From JAFGXT01 sp963677165 (GTDB lineage Bacteria > Verrucomicrobiota > Lentisphaeria > Victivallales > SZUA-371): 64,000 nucleotides of DNA. The notes under the pieces are model-generated. The model was not told where the DNA came from, made no database searches, and was given only the letters and a program-made list of their open reading frames with translations. The position numbers were made by a program, and so were the translations under genes. This document shows positions 21,353 to 30,525 of the stretch, piece after piece; the first letter of the stretch is position 1; every line of letters starts with the position of its first letter. The stretch covers positions 2,914,001 to 2,978,000 of the forward strand of contig CAXXSX010000002.1 of the NCBI GenBank assembly GCA_963677165.2. The letters run 5' to 3'.

Positions 21353-21967
21353 TCAAATCATTAGTATTGTATCAGATGTAATAACTTTTACTCCATGAGA
21401 AGTCATATCACGAATGGCGTTATCAACATCTCCACTTCTAAACTCAAGTCCTCGGCATGCATCAAGAATTATGTAAGTCGAAAAGCCGAGTTTTACAGCA
21501 TCAATAGCCGAGTGTTTGATGCTGTAATCAGACGACAGACCCGCAAGGTATAACTCGTCAACCTGATTTGCCTTGAGGTATTCTTCCAACTCAGATTGTT
21601 TCTGGGAATTATTGTCGTAAAAACAGCTGTAACTTTCTGAATTTGGGTTTGTCCCTTTATTGAAAACTCTCGTGAACAGTTTTTGGTCAATAGTTGGAAT
21701 AAAATCAGCGCCGGGGGTTTCTTGAATACAGTGTGCCGGCCAGAGCAATTGCATTGATCCGTTTACTTCAATGAAGCTGCCGGCCTTTGTTCCTGGGTGG
21801 TTTTCAACAAAGCGGTTGTGGTTAGCCGGATGCCAGTCCCGGGAAGCTGTTACAATTTCAAAATTATGCATGATACGATTAATTACGGGAATAATTTTTT
21901 CGATTTCAGGTACCGGAATCCGGTCAATGAAATCATTTTGGAGATTCATAACTGCCAGAGCCTTCAT
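21353..21967 (-). CDS. PncA-like isochorismatase-fold protein lacking catalytic Asp and Cys
   Basis: The start is ATG 21967 (AAAGG upstream); an in-frame extension to 22054 has no homology. The 204 residues align along their whole length with bacterial nicotinamidase PncA. The metal ligands are present (SRDWHPANH and LLWPAHCIQ), as is the catalytic Lys in FNKGTNP. However, the position normally Asp in VDLQNDF is Asn (MNLQNDF, codon AAT), and the catalytic Cys (usually DYCV) is Ser (SSDYSIKHS, codon AGC). Two of the three triad residues are therefore replaced while the metal site and fold residues are kept. It is probably not an active nicotinamidase; a binding or regulatory role, or altered chemistry, is inferred. 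No operon partner is evident. Confidence 0.8.
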   Translation of the reverse strand: MKALAVMNLQNDFIDRIPVPEIEKIIPVINRIMHNFEIVTASRDWHPANHNRFVENHPGTKAGSFIEVNGSMQLLWPAHCIQETPGADFIPTIDQKLFTRVFNKGTNPNSESYSCFYDNNSQKQSELEEYLKANQVDELYLAGLSSDYSIKHSAIDAVKLGFSTYIILDACRGLEFRSGDVDNAIRDMTSHGVKVITSDTILMI

Positions 21968-22349
21968 AACACAATGCCTTTTCACTGCCATGGTGTTCCT
22001 GGAGGGAATACCGCGGTCACTGGTTTGACGCTTAAAAAAATGGATAATATCCATCGAAATACAGCGTTTCTTTTTTCTGCCTTACTTTTATACTACTCCC
22101 GTAATCTATTGATAGCAATCTGATTCGGACGAAAAAGTAAGGATTTTTTGATTTTTTTGGCAGTATCACGTATCAAATTATGATTATAGAGAAGAACGTC
22201 AGGTTGCAAAATCCCTGCCGCATTATATTGTATATTATTGGGAGGATGAAAAGAATTCTAATAATTGAGTGCTTTTGAAATTATTCCCAGGGAACCCGTT
22301 TTTAGAGATTCCCCCTGTTTTTTAACTCTTTATTACTGGTGATAGTGTA
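21968..22349. other. Non-coding gap between divergent PncA-like and kinase genes
   Basis: About 380 nt without a supported gene. Near the right end, at about 22290-22325, a short imperfect hairpin (GGGAA ... TTCCC) followed by a T-rich stretch sits ahead of the kinase start and could be a weak terminator or leader structure. GGGAGG at 22240-22245 abuts an 11-codon frame of doubtful meaning. No good promoter pair was found. Confidence 0.3.
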
Positions 22350-24119
22350 ATGACGGAAAATCTCACTTTCAAATGTCCCGGATGCGGGGCTGAATTTGAA
22401 GCCGACCTGGCGTTGATTGGATCTGAAGCTGAATGTCCGGAATGCCAGATTCGTTTTGTTATTCCAATTCCCGAAACTTGTGAGGGGATGGAGATTGCCG
22501 GATATGTCCTTAAGCGTAAAATAGGTCAGGGCGGTATGGGAGAAGTCTGGTTGGCCAGACATACTGCTTTGGATCGTGATGTCGCGATCAAAATATTATC
22601 TCCAAAACTTGTCAGCGATACCAATTTTATTCAACGCTTTATGCATGAGGTGAAAATTGCCGGAAAGCTGAATCATCCGAATATTATTCCGGCTTTTGAT
22701 GCCGGACATATCCAGGGCCTCTATTATATGGTTATGCGCTACTGTGATGGTATTGAATTGAGTGACAGGCTGAAAATCGATACTGTTATCCCGGAGAAAG
22801 AAGCTCTGAAAATCGTTCGGGATATTGCCGAGGCGCTTAATTCCGCTTGGAATGAAGCTAAGATTTTCCATCGTGATATTAAACCGTCGAATATCATGAT
22901 TGATAAAAAAGGAAATGCCCGACTGATGGATATGGGGATTTCGAAATGTATTACTGAAGATGTTGATATGACCATTGATGGTACGATGGTGGGAACTCCT
23001 TTTTATGTCAGTCCGGAACAGGCCAAAGGTGATAAGAAAATTGATTTTCGGGCAGATATATATTCTCTTGGCGCGACTCTTTATCATATGGTGACCGGAC
23101 AAGTTGCCTTTGATGGCGAGAATTCTGTCGAGATCGTAACAAAGCAGGTTACGGAACCGCTGTTGCCGCCGATTCAGGTTAATCCTGGCTTGTCGGATGA
23201 AATTAACCACCTGATAATTAAGATGATGCATAAGCACCCGGAAGATCGACAGGCCAGCTGGCAAAATGTTATAACCGATATTGATCTGGTTCTTGCCGGA
23301 AAGCACCCGACACATGGTCCCGGGCTTAGTGATAAAGCGATTAAACACGTACCCTCTACGGGGGCTTTGAAAATAAATCTGCCTTCCGCGAAAGGAAAAC
23401 GCCGAACTTCTTCGGTTACAACGGCCGTACAGGCAGAAATACCGCAACCGGAAAAGAAGGAAGTTCCAGACATTAAGATTGGTGCGAATAAGGGGACTTG
23501 CGGAACAAATGGCAGCAGTGACTTGGGATATAGCCCGGTGGTTCCTCCGAAAAGCTCCGATGTAAATTCTGGACTGAAATTGAAATCTTCGGGAAGTTCT
23601 TCTACTGAAGCGGAAGCAGTCGATAAGACCGTCGAAATGTCTATTTCCGATGCTAAATTACCGAAGACATCAGCAAAAATACCGCCTCAGCCTATGATAA
23701 AGAACCAGCCTGCAAAAGGACGAAGTCCGGCCGCCGGTAAGCCGATTCACAGGCATTTCAAAAAGAAGAAAGCGTTTCCTTTCGGACTGATTATAAATGC
23801 GGTGTCGATCATTTTCGTACTTCTTGCGGCGTTAACCGTTTTTAACACCGTGAGATATCTGATGGGGAATATTTCTGTTACGGCAGATGATTCCCAAACT
23901 GCTGAGATTAATCGGGAATTTATAAAGCTAAGAGAAAAAGCTCGTAAACTGGCAGCAACCGATCTTTCTGCAGGAACTAAGCTTCTTACCGAATATGAAG
24001 GGGAATTTGCCGATGCGATCAAAACCAGATGCAGTTATGAAGCGGAAAAGCTGAAAAAAGAATTCAAAAAGAAAGCTCCTCCCGCCGATACGAAGGACGA
24101 AGAGAAGCCTGCGAAGTAA
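22350..24119 (+). CDS. Transmembrane Ser/Thr protein kinase with N-terminal zinc ribbon
   Basis: Residues 9-32 form a CX2C...CX2C zinc-ribbon-like motif (KCPGCGAEF ... ECPECQIRF). The PknB-type kinase domain spans about 50-315: glycine loop IGQGGMGEVWLARH, catalytic Lys81, HRD loop FHRDIKPSNIM with Asp176, Mg-binding DMG instead of DFG (Asp195), and APE-like GTPFYVSPEQAKGD. A Pro/Lys/Ser-rich linker of about 160 residues follows, then one TM helix near 475-503 (FGLIINAVSIIFVLLAALTV) and an 85-residue charged helical tail, presumably outside the cytoplasm. All catalytic residues are present, so it should be active. Substrates are unknown. Kinases of this architecture are abundant in PVC bacteria. 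Confidence 0.9.
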   Translation: MTENLTFKCPGCGAEFEADLALIGSEAECPECQIRFVIPIPETCEGMEIAGYVLKRKIGQGGMGEVWLARHTALDRDVAIKILSPKLVSDTNFIQRFMHEVKIAGKLNHPNIIPAFDAGHIQGLYYMVMRYCDGIELSDRLKIDTVIPEKEALKIVRDIAEALNSAWNEAKIFHRDIKPSNIMIDKKGNARLMDMGISKCITEDVDMTIDGTMVGTPFYVSPEQAKGDKKIDFRADIYSLGATLYHMVTGQVAFDGENSVEIVTKQVTEPLLPPIQVNPGLSDEINHLIIKMMHKHPEDRQASWQNVITDIDLVLAGKHPTHGPGLSDKAIKHVPSTGALKINLPSAKGKRRTSSVTTAVQAEIPQPEKKEVPDIKIGANKGTCGTNGSSDLGYSPVVPPKSSDVNSGLKLKSSGSSSTEAEAVDKTVEMSISDAKLPKTSAKIPPQPMIKNQPAKGRSPAAGKPIHRHFKKKKAFPFGLIINAVSIIFVLLAALTVFNTVRYLMGNISVTADDSQTAEINREFIKLREKARKLAATDLSAGTKLLTEYEGEFADAIKTRCSYEAEKLKKEFKKKAPPADTKDEEKPAK

Positions 24120-24175
24120 TTGCCGATACCAATTTCCGCAAGATTAAGACATTGACCTTAATTATTCTTTGACAA

Positions 24176-25111
24176 TTAATCCTGTTGTTGCTCGGCAGGA
24201 GTTGTCTTTACGGATTGTTTAAACCAAATCAGCTTAGCCAATAAAATTATTAGACAAGGAATCCACACAATCAATATAGCACCAGCGGTAGTTATTCCGG
24301 GAGGTGTTCCAGAATGTGAGTTGAAGGCATAACCTATATGGGCTGCTATTGTCAACAGTCCAAGCGCTGGACTGCTAAACATCATGTAAAACCAAAATTC
24401 CAGCCACAAATGTGTCTCTTTTTTTGCCAGTAACATCAAAATTAGCAAAATTGGCAGAATTCCGAAAGCGGCCCACATGAGCCAGGGCTGGCGGTTGAAA
24501 CATTGTAAAAGCAGATACATACACGGAATGCTGACTATTACCAATGGAATGACTAATAGCCGCCCTACTGAACTATTGGAGCGAAATGTACTAAAGAGGA
24601 TAACGATACCCAATAATAGAAGCCAAAGATTTTTGCCCAGAATAAAATGGAATCGAGTAGCTGTCCGACAATGATAATCTGTCGTGTATTTCTTGCCTTT
24701 ATAACTGAATTTGAATTTAAAATCGTGTGTGCCAGGGATGAGAGAACCGTTGCGATCCGGTACCATGGGTAAGCCTATACCCTTTGGCGTGGACTTTGTG
24801 TTATTTTCAATCTTAAAACTTCCCGTGGTATTACCGTTGTAAATGTATGAACATTGTGACCAGTGTATTTGTGGTTGCGTGGGGGCTGGCTTTCTTTGCC
24901 GGGATGGATCAGCTATTTTAACAAAATTTTCACCATACGGCTGATTTGCAAAAACATATATACGCAATGGTGATGGTAAGAATCCATGTCGTTCATCATA
25001 GACTGTCTTGTACGGGTAAAAGCATCTTATCAAACCAATCAGAATAATAACCAATGCCCCGAACCTAAGCCAGATTACCTTATGGGGTAGGTTTGCCAGC
25101 CCATTTTTCAT
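24176..25111 (-). CDS. Polytopic membrane protein, function unknown
   Basis: The start is ATG 25111, behind a strong GGAGGAGG. The 311-residue protein has one N-terminal TM helix (about 16-31), an extracytoplasmic domain of about 115 residues with four Cys or paired aromatic positions, then about five TM helices to the C-terminus. The soluble loop is polar with two NxT/S clusters and no known motif. It converges with the kinase gene, with 56 nt between stops. No family is recognised. Confidence 0.65.
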   Translation of the reverse strand: MKNGLANLPHKVIWLRFGALVIILIGLIRCFYPYKTVYDERHGFLPSPLRIYVFANQPYGENFVKIADPSRQRKPAPTQPQIHWSQCSYIYNGNTTGSFKIENNTKSTPKGIGLPMVPDRNGSLIPGTHDFKFKFSYKGKKYTTDYHCRTATRFHFILGKNLWLLLLGIVILFSTFRSNSSVGRLLVIPLVIVSIPCMYLLLQCFNRQPWLMWAAFGILPILLILMLLAKKETHLWLEFWFYMMFSSPALGLLTIAAHIGYAFNSHSGTPPGITTAGAILIVWIPCLIILLAKLIWFKQSVKTTPAEQQQD

Positions 25112-25253
25112 GTATCCTCCTCCAGTTGCAATATAATTTAGCATGTTTTTTTGAGATTTAAAGACCTGGACATTAATTCGAGCAGTGTTGAAAATGAGAA
25201 AAATTCCCGCAAACGAGAAACATGAGGCAGTAACGCTGTCGGTCGTACTAGCC

Positions 25254-25282
25254 TTTACAATGTTTTTACAATGTTTTTACAT
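25254..25282. repeat. 11-bp tandem repeat TTTACAATGTT (2.6 copies)
   Basis: Two perfect and one partial copy of an 11-mer lie 70 nt upstream of the MuiA-like start. The period is close to one helical turn, which suits protein binding on one face, but a slippage product is equally possible. Confidence 0.45.
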
Positions 25283-25351
25283 CTGTATGACAACTTCCTT
25301 ATTTAACTCGCTACAGTTATGGTAATCAGCAATGAAAGGGAGGTTGCCATA

Positions 25352-27253
25352 ATGAATTTTAAAAGCGTAGTAATTGTAAATCTGTTATTGTTAGGCGGGA
25401 TGTGCGGGGCAGGTACGGTAGTACCGAAAACTGCAGTTAACCGGATTTCTGCCGTCAAACTTTATCGCAATCAGGCCATGGTCGTTCGGGATGTCGAGGT
25501 GCCTCCCGGAACCGGAGAGATGGCGCTAATTGTTGAAAATCTACCTGAATCAACGGTGCCGGGCAGTTTGTTTGCTTCAGGCAATGTGAATGTTCGTGCT
25601 GTCCGCTATATTACGGAGTTAATCAAAGAAAAGAAAGATACCGACCGTATCGGGCAGCTTGAAGATCAGTTAAAAAAACTCGATTTCGAAAAGAAAGACA
25701 TTGCAACCCGTCGTGAACTTCTTTCACAGAAACAAAAGTACCTTGAAACTCTCCAGAAACAATATCTTTCACGACTTGGACCGGTTGCCGCGACTGGGAA
25801 GAACGGTAAAACCGAGGTTGCCGGATTTGACTTTGCCACGATTGAAAAGATGACTACGATTATCTTTAAACAGCGTAGCGAAATTAATGCGGAAACACTT
25901 AAGTACAATGCCGAAGACCGCAGGATCAATGCAGAAACAGCAGACATTCAGAAAGAACTGAATACTTTGCGGAGGATTGCTCCGAACGCAGGACAGCAGA
26001 TGGCGCAGAATAAGTTAGTTCCTTCTCGCCAAATGCGCCGTCGCGCCGTAATTTATCTTGCCGTGAATAATGACAAGCCGGAGCTGACCCTGAGCTATCT
26101 GGTGAACCGTGCTGGTTGGAATCCTGCCTATAATATGCGGACGACGACAAAGGGAGATAACCTTGACTTGGAATATCTTGCTGGAGTCAACCAGAGTACC
26201 GGAGAAGACTGGAATTCCGTCAAACTGATCATTTCCACCGCTACCCCGAACATTAACGCGGAAACTCCGATTCTGGTGCCGATGCGTGTTAGTCTGTCGA
26301 AAAATCAGAAGTATAAAGCATCCTATGATACAAAAATATCGTTGTTCTCGCGCCGTAATCTGTTGGCAGAAAACGTAAGAAGACAAGCCAGCCAGGTTAA
26401 TAAGATGCAGCGGTCTAAATCGAGAGCGGAACAGCTCGACTATAATGTTGTTCTGAATGTGGGCGCCTGGAACCGGCAGAATCTGGAATTCAACGAAAAA
26501 GCGGAAGTAATAAGTTTTTGGAATCGTGACTTGAGGAATCTTAGAGAACTTATTGCGGTAGAATATGAAATCAAAGAACCCGTAACACTGGTGTCGCTCA
26601 GGGAACGGCAGATGGTTAGAATTCTTTCCAACAACTTGAAATGTAAACTGTTTTATGAGGCAATTCCGCTGTTTTCCGGCTATGTTTCTCGTTGCCTGGA
26701 AGTAAAAAATACGATTGATCAGCCATTGCTGGCCGGTTCCTACTCGGCATTTATCGACGGCAAATTTGTCGGTCGCGGTAATATTCCTGTTACGGTTACC
26801 GGACAGACCATTACCATGGGGCTCGGATTTGATCCCCAGCTGAAATGTAGTCGTGAACTGGTTGATAAGTCCAGTACAAAGTCGTGGGGGAGCCGGATAG
26901 AGAAATATCAGTATGAACTGGTTATCGACAACTATAAAACCGTTCCGGTTCATGTACGTTTGTTGGATCGCATTCCAGTTACTGATAACAAGGAACTGAA
27001 GATTTCGATGACAGGAGGACTGAAAAATTTGTCTACTGACCCTGAATATCGCGATCTTGAGTACCCGAAAGGAATCTTGCGCTGGGATATAAAACTGCCG
27101 CCGTCAAGTTCCGGTTCAAAGGCTACTAAAATCGAATATTCGTTCTTGATGCGGTTTGATTCGGATATGACGCTGTCCGGCATGGATACGACAGTAGAAA
27201 AACAATTACGTACCGATATACTTGATTACAAAAAGCGCCGCGAACGCAAATAA
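25352..27253 (+). CDS. Mucoidy inhibitor MuiA family protein (DUF4140 + DUF4139), exported
   Basis: The start is ATG 25352, with GGGAGG 9 nt upstream; the longer frame from 25319 only adds an untypical leader. A signal peptide (MNFKSVVIVNLLLLGGMCGAG) is followed by the DUF4140 opening (ISAVKLYRNQAMVVRDVEVPPGTGEMALIV). A coiled coil spans about residues 85-205, then DUF4139 begins with RAVIYLAVNNDKPELTLSYL and contains the family hallmark VNRAGWNPAYNMR and GVNQSTGEDWNSVKLIISTA. The end is a beta-rich domain (DRIPVTDNKELKISM). The molecular role of the family is not known; the name comes from a mucoidy phenotype. A hairpin plus T-run follows about 90 nt downstream. Confidence 0.85.
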   Translation: MNFKSVVIVNLLLLGGMCGAGTVVPKTAVNRISAVKLYRNQAMVVRDVEVPPGTGEMALIVENLPESTVPGSLFASGNVNVRAVRYITELIKEKKDTDRIGQLEDQLKKLDFEKKDIATRRELLSQKQKYLETLQKQYLSRLGPVAATGKNGKTEVAGFDFATIEKMTTIIFKQRSEINAETLKYNAEDRRINAETADIQKELNTLRRIAPNAGQQMAQNKLVPSRQMRRRAVIYLAVNNDKPELTLSYLVNRAGWNPAYNMRTTTKGDNLDLEYLAGVNQSTGEDWNSVKLIISTATPNINAETPILVPMRVSLSKNQKYKASYDTKISLFSRRNLLAENVRRQASQVNKMQRSKSRAEQLDYNVVLNVGAWNRQNLEFNEKAEVISFWNRDLRNLRELIAVEYEIKEPVTLVSLRERQMVRILSNNLKCKLFYEAIPLFSGYVSRCLEVKNTIDQPLLAGSYSAFIDGKFVGRGNIPVTVTGQTITMGLGFDPQLKCSRELVDKSSTKSWGSRIEKYQYELVIDNYKTVPVHVRLLDRIPVTDNKELKISMTGGLKNLSTDPEYRDLEYPKGILRWDIKLPPSSSGSKATKIEYSFLMRFDSDMTLSGMDTTVEKQLRTDILDYKKRRERK

Positions 27254-27337
27254 TCCGTACGAAGGATGACGAGAATACCGCTTCAAATTTCGTGCTTCGC
27301 ACTACGGAAGCAGAAATAGAAAAAAGAATAACATTCC

Positions 27338-28861
27338 CTAAAAACCGTTCCGGTTCGATTTTCGAGCCGGGGCGGTTCCTTTTTTGTTTCTATTTTTGCG
27401 TTTGGCGTCGTAAGCAATCTTGAGGGGCTTGTTTCTTTCGATATTACGGGCAATAATGGCGTTTGTTTTGGCAGCTGCGTCTTTTGCCATCTTTCGTAAT
27501 TCTGCGTCGGATACGCCTTCCTTTACGGAAATAACATTTAAAATGTTTCCGAGAATTCGCGCTGCGGCTGAGGTTTCAATAAATAAACTGCGCTGCATGC
27601 AGCGTCCGCTTTTCACCGCTTTTATGCTCATGTCATGTACCGGTTTTTCGCCGGGATAATCCGGGTTATAGAAAAATTCAGGTTTCCAGTATTCTTTATT
27701 CGGCGGCTTGGCTCCGCCGATTTTACAGATGAACTTGTTGTACTCGGGAGAGGCCAGAAAGGCCAGAAATTCCATTGAAGATACCGGATATCTGGTATTG
27801 ACGTTGATTCCGACGGTACGGCCGGTAAAGGTCATATTATAGCGTTTGGAATTTTTAAAGCGAGGTAGCTGGCAGGCTCCATAGCGCAGTTCTTCGTATG
27901 GACATGGTTTTCCCGGATTATTCTTTTCCCAGAGGGCTTTGCGTTGTTTGTTGTAATTGTCGTAGACCCGTAACTCTTTAAGGTACCAGCGTCCGGCCCA
28001 GATCATTGCAACTTTACTGTTGCCGAGGTATGCATGGCTTGAAGCGGACGATTCCGTCCCTGTTCCTGTCGCCTGAACTCCTGTTTTCAGGGCCTGGGTT
28101 GGCTCCACTTTATATTTAAAGAAGAGGTTGCGATAGAACTTTAAGGCTTCGAAAGCCTCCGGAGTGTCAAGTCCGCTGGCTGTACCGTTATCTTTGAACA
28201 TATCACCGCCTTTTTCCCAGAGAATTACAAGAAATCTGTCTGCGGCCCCCATAGCTCCGAAAACTTCCGGTACCGGATCTCCGTCTTTCTTGTATACTGT
28301 CAGTTTTTTCGCAATGTCAAGATATTCCTCCCAGGTCAAATCTTCAGAAGGATAGGGGACTTTGTATTTATCAAACAGTGACTTGTTGTATATGATGAAG
28401 TCATTATCTACTGTTGCCGGATAGGTGTACTGGTGTTTGGTGATATTACCTTTTTTATCAACGCAGTCAACGACGCACAGTCCTCTGACTTGTTCAGCCA
28501 GAGTGTCGAGAGAAAATCCATATTTTTCCGCTTTTCCGTCAAGCGGCATGAGAATTCCGGCATTATGATAGACTTGAATATTATATTCATTAATGACATC
28601 CAGAACATCTCCGCCGATTCCGGCAGTGCACTGTACAAGGGTTTTGGTTACACCACGGTTGTTGGTGTCAAGTGTGACATGTGTTTTACTGGAAGATTTG
28701 TTGAACATTTCCTCTACCAGCTGTTTATTCGGATCACTGGACGCAACCCAGACGATATGAGTTTTCCCGTCATCTACTTTCCGGGGTCTCAGGAATTCAG
28801 CTACAGCTGTCATCATTGCCAGAATTATTAAAACGAGAATTATTGCATGTGGTGTTTTCAT
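27338..28861 (-). CDS. Extracellular solute-binding protein family 1 (sugar type), orphan
   Basis: The N-terminus is an uncleaved anchor or signal peptide (AIILVLIILAMMTAVAEFL). The family 1 binding-protein fold follows: THIVWVASSDPNKQLVEEMF, DVINEYNIQVYHNAGILMPL, a hinge with NDFIIYNKSLFDKYKVPYP, TWEEYLDIAKKL, and the late MTFTGRTVGINVNTRYPVSS and MEFLAFLASPEYNKFI. Length 507. The tail (about 25 residues) is Lys/Arg/Asn-rich and partly encoded by the terminator stem. Such proteins deliver sugars to MalFG-type permeases, but no permease or ATPase gene is nearby, so the transporter partners must be elsewhere or the protein is a sensor. Confidence 0.8.
   Translation of the reverse strand: MKTPHAIILVLIILAMMTAVAEFLRPRKVDDGKTHIVWVASSDPNKQLVEEMFNKSSSKTHVTLDTNNRGVTKTLVQCTAGIGGDVLDVINEYNIQVYHNAGILMPLDGKAEKYGFSLDTLAEQVRGLCVVDCVDKKGNITKHQYTYPATVDNDFIIYNKSLFDKYKVPYPSEDLTWEEYLDIAKKLTVYKKDGDPVPEVFGAMGAADRFLVILWEKGGDMFKDNGTASGLDTPEAFEALKFYRNLFFKYKVEPTQALKTGVQATGTGTESSASSHAYLGNSKVAMIWAGRWYLKELRVYDNYNKQRKALWEKNNPGKPCPYEELRYGACQLPRFKNSKRYNMTFTGRTVGINVNTRYPVSSMEFLAFLASPEYNKFICKIGGAKPPNKEYWKPEFFYNPDYPGEKPVHDMSIKAVKSGRCMQRSLFIETSAAARILGNILNVISVKEGVSDAELRKMAKDAAAKTNAIIARNIERNKPLKIAYDAKRKNRNKKGTAPARKSNRNGF
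27343..27386 (+). terminator. Rho-independent terminator, overlapping the end of the facing gene
   Basis: The stem is AACCG-tt-CCGG-t-TCGA, loop TTT, TCGA-g-CCGG-gg-CGGTT (27343-27377), followed on the plus strand by CCTTTTTT. It fits termination of the MuiA-like gene. On the minus strand it is followed by TTTTTAG, so it may serve both genes. It also encodes the last residues of the minus-strand binding protein. Confidence 0.75.
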
Positions 28862-28978
28862 GTCATAACACTTTCTTAGTGAAAAAACGAATTTCCTATT
28901 TTCAAATATATACTCCGGTCGTTGTATGAATCAAGATGCAATATTAGAAAATAGAAAAAATGTATTTGAATATAAAGA

Positions 28979-29010
28979 AGGTAATTACAGAATATCCTCT
29001 GTAATTACCT
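28979..29010 (-). terminator. Perfect 13-bp hairpin after the ADP-ribosylglycohydrolase gene
   Basis: AGGTAATTACAGA (28979-28991) and its complement (28998-29010) enclose a 6-nt loop 24 nt past the stop codon. On the minus strand a TCTTTATATTC stretch follows, a mediocre T-tract. A terminator is likely. Confidence 0.6.
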
Positions 29011-29034
29011 GTTGAATTTTATTTTTTAAAGAAG

Positions 29035-30492
29035 TTATTTAAATGCGTTCGGAATCCACTGGAAGTCTTCAATGGCGCCGATGCCCATGTTCCATTTGAT
29101 TACCGGTTCGTTGCCGATGGGGGCGACCCCGGCTAGCAGTTCGTGTTCACCGGCGGTTAGTTCCAGGTCCTTGAACTGGTTCGGGGGGAGACGGTGGAAT
29201 GATGGCGCACAGCGTCCGGCTTCACGACCAAAAGCATATTCGCCGTCGACCCAGACCCGGGCGTTTGACGGGGAATTGAACATGATCCGTACTTTGCGCG
29301 GACGGTCGATAGTGAACTTGAATTTCATCATGAACAGGCTGTCGCCGGGTACTTTGTTGGCGGGAATACTGCACATGGTGCCGTCGAATACGATCGTTTC
29401 GGTTTTTTCCGGCAGTTGAGGCGAAAATTTGCCTTCGTCCTGTGCGAACCAGGGATAATATACGCCGCATTTCGCGGTGATCTTCATCTTTTTACCGGAG
29501 ATGTCCTGAACGTCGGTAGTTGCGTTTGGACGTAAGGTTACCCGGTCCTTAAGTGAGATGATCTGGTCAGTAAAGCCGTCGAGGGTGTCGGGATGGGTTA
29601 TCCCGGTGATACCGTCGTTGATGACCAGTTTACGCCCGATGGGACGCAGCCATTTTTCATCGATACCGTCGGGATTGACAATGCCGAGGATCGCGCCGAC
29701 GGTCGCGGTGGTGCAGTCTGCATCGCGTCCGCAATTGACCGAGAGGCAGATGGTATCGCTGTAATCGCCTTTGCCGAGAATCATGGACATTACCGCAAAC
29801 GGCAGGTTCATAACACAGTCGGTAAAGTTTTCGCTGCCCCATTTATCGAGAATTTTCTGGCGTATTATCAGAAAATCACTGTTTTCCTTACACCATTGAA
29901 TTGTGTCGTTGATGGCTCGGGCCAGACGGCAGTCCCCTGGAATTACTTTCAAGCCGGTGGCAATGAGTTCTTCCATATCGGAGCATACAAAAGCGGCACT
30001 TTCGAGCGCGGCCAAAAATTGTTCCGCATAGATGCCGTCGCCACAGTGATCAACACATGCGTCTTCATAGGCGTATTTTGCGGCAAGCTCAGGATTTCCC
30101 GGAGCCAGACATGCCCATATTTCGCTGCGGATGGCGGCGCCAAGGCCATCGACGAACCAGTTATCATAAGTACCGGAGGCTGGAGCCTGAATGCCATTAC
30201 GGAGGTTGCGTATTGCCAGACCGTATTCGTCCCACGGGAACGCTACATGATTGAGCCAGGCGTCGGCAAATACATCGCGGTCAACTACCGGTGAATCCAT
30301 TTGGTCCAGCGCCCATGCCCAGAGAACTTGAAGGTCAAGGTCGTCGTTCGGGATCATGTCGGTAGGTACCGGTTCATAGTAGCTTAAGTTGAGCGGGCCG
30401 TTACAGCCTTCATACGGTTGTCCCAGGGTGCCGCCGGCGGCTTTCCCTAGCCAGCAGCCCATCACTTTTTTACGATAATCTTTTATTTCCAT
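29035..30492 (-). CDS. ADP-ribosylglycohydrolase family protein with C-terminal beta domain
   Basis: Residues 1-310 follow the family: YRKKVMGCWLGKAAGGTLGQPYEG, MIPNDDLDLQVLWAWAL and the late metal-binding block SVNCGRDADCTTATVGAILG. The N-terminal GDALG of classical DraG is GGTLG, and the usual T-DD-T is NDDLD, as in a divergent subgroup. This subgroup may act on other glycosides than ADP-ribosyl-proteins; that is uncertain. Residues about 340-485 form a beta-sandwich (KFKFTIDRPRKVRIMF, ELTAGEHELLAGVAP) resembling a carbohydrate-binding module. There is no signal peptide. It is divergent from a LacI regulator across a spacer with twin operators, which suggests induction by a sugar. The start ATG is preceded by AAGGAAAA. 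Confidence 0.8.
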   Translation of the reverse strand: MEIKDYRKKVMGCWLGKAAGGTLGQPYEGCNGPLNLSYYEPVPTDMIPNDDLDLQVLWAWALDQMDSPVVDRDVFADAWLNHVAFPWDEYGLAIRNLRNGIQAPASGTYDNWFVDGLGAAIRSEIWACLAPGNPELAAKYAYEDACVDHCGDGIYAEQFLAALESAAFVCSDMEELIATGLKVIPGDCRLARAINDTIQWCKENSDFLIIRQKILDKWGSENFTDCVMNLPFAVMSMILGKGDYSDTICLSVNCGRDADCTTATVGAILGIVNPDGIDEKWLRPIGRKLVINDGITGITHPDTLDGFTDQIISLKDRVTLRPNATTDVQDISGKKMKITAKCGVYYPWFAQDEGKFSPQLPEKTETIVFDGTMCSIPANKVPGDSLFMMKFKFTIDRPRKVRIMFNSPSNARVWVDGEYAFGREAGRCAPSFHRLPPNQFKDLELTAGEHELLAGVAPIGNEPVIKWNMGIGAIEDFQWIPNAFK

Positions 30493-30525
30493 GGATTACT
30501 TTTTTCCTTGTTTGAAATTGTATAC

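Noticed and set aside
22596..23447. 283-codon minus-strand frame across the kinase gene
   Set aside because: It is antisense to the conserved kinase domain, with no domain and no start signal.
25233..25249. 17-nt match (one mismatch) to 59891-59907
   Set aside because: Several matches of this quality are expected by chance in 64 kb, and the flanks do not align.
26015..26953. 312-codon minus-strand frame across the MuiA-like gene
   Set aside because: It is a shadow of DUF4139 coding sequence; composition is atypical and nothing recognisable is encoded.
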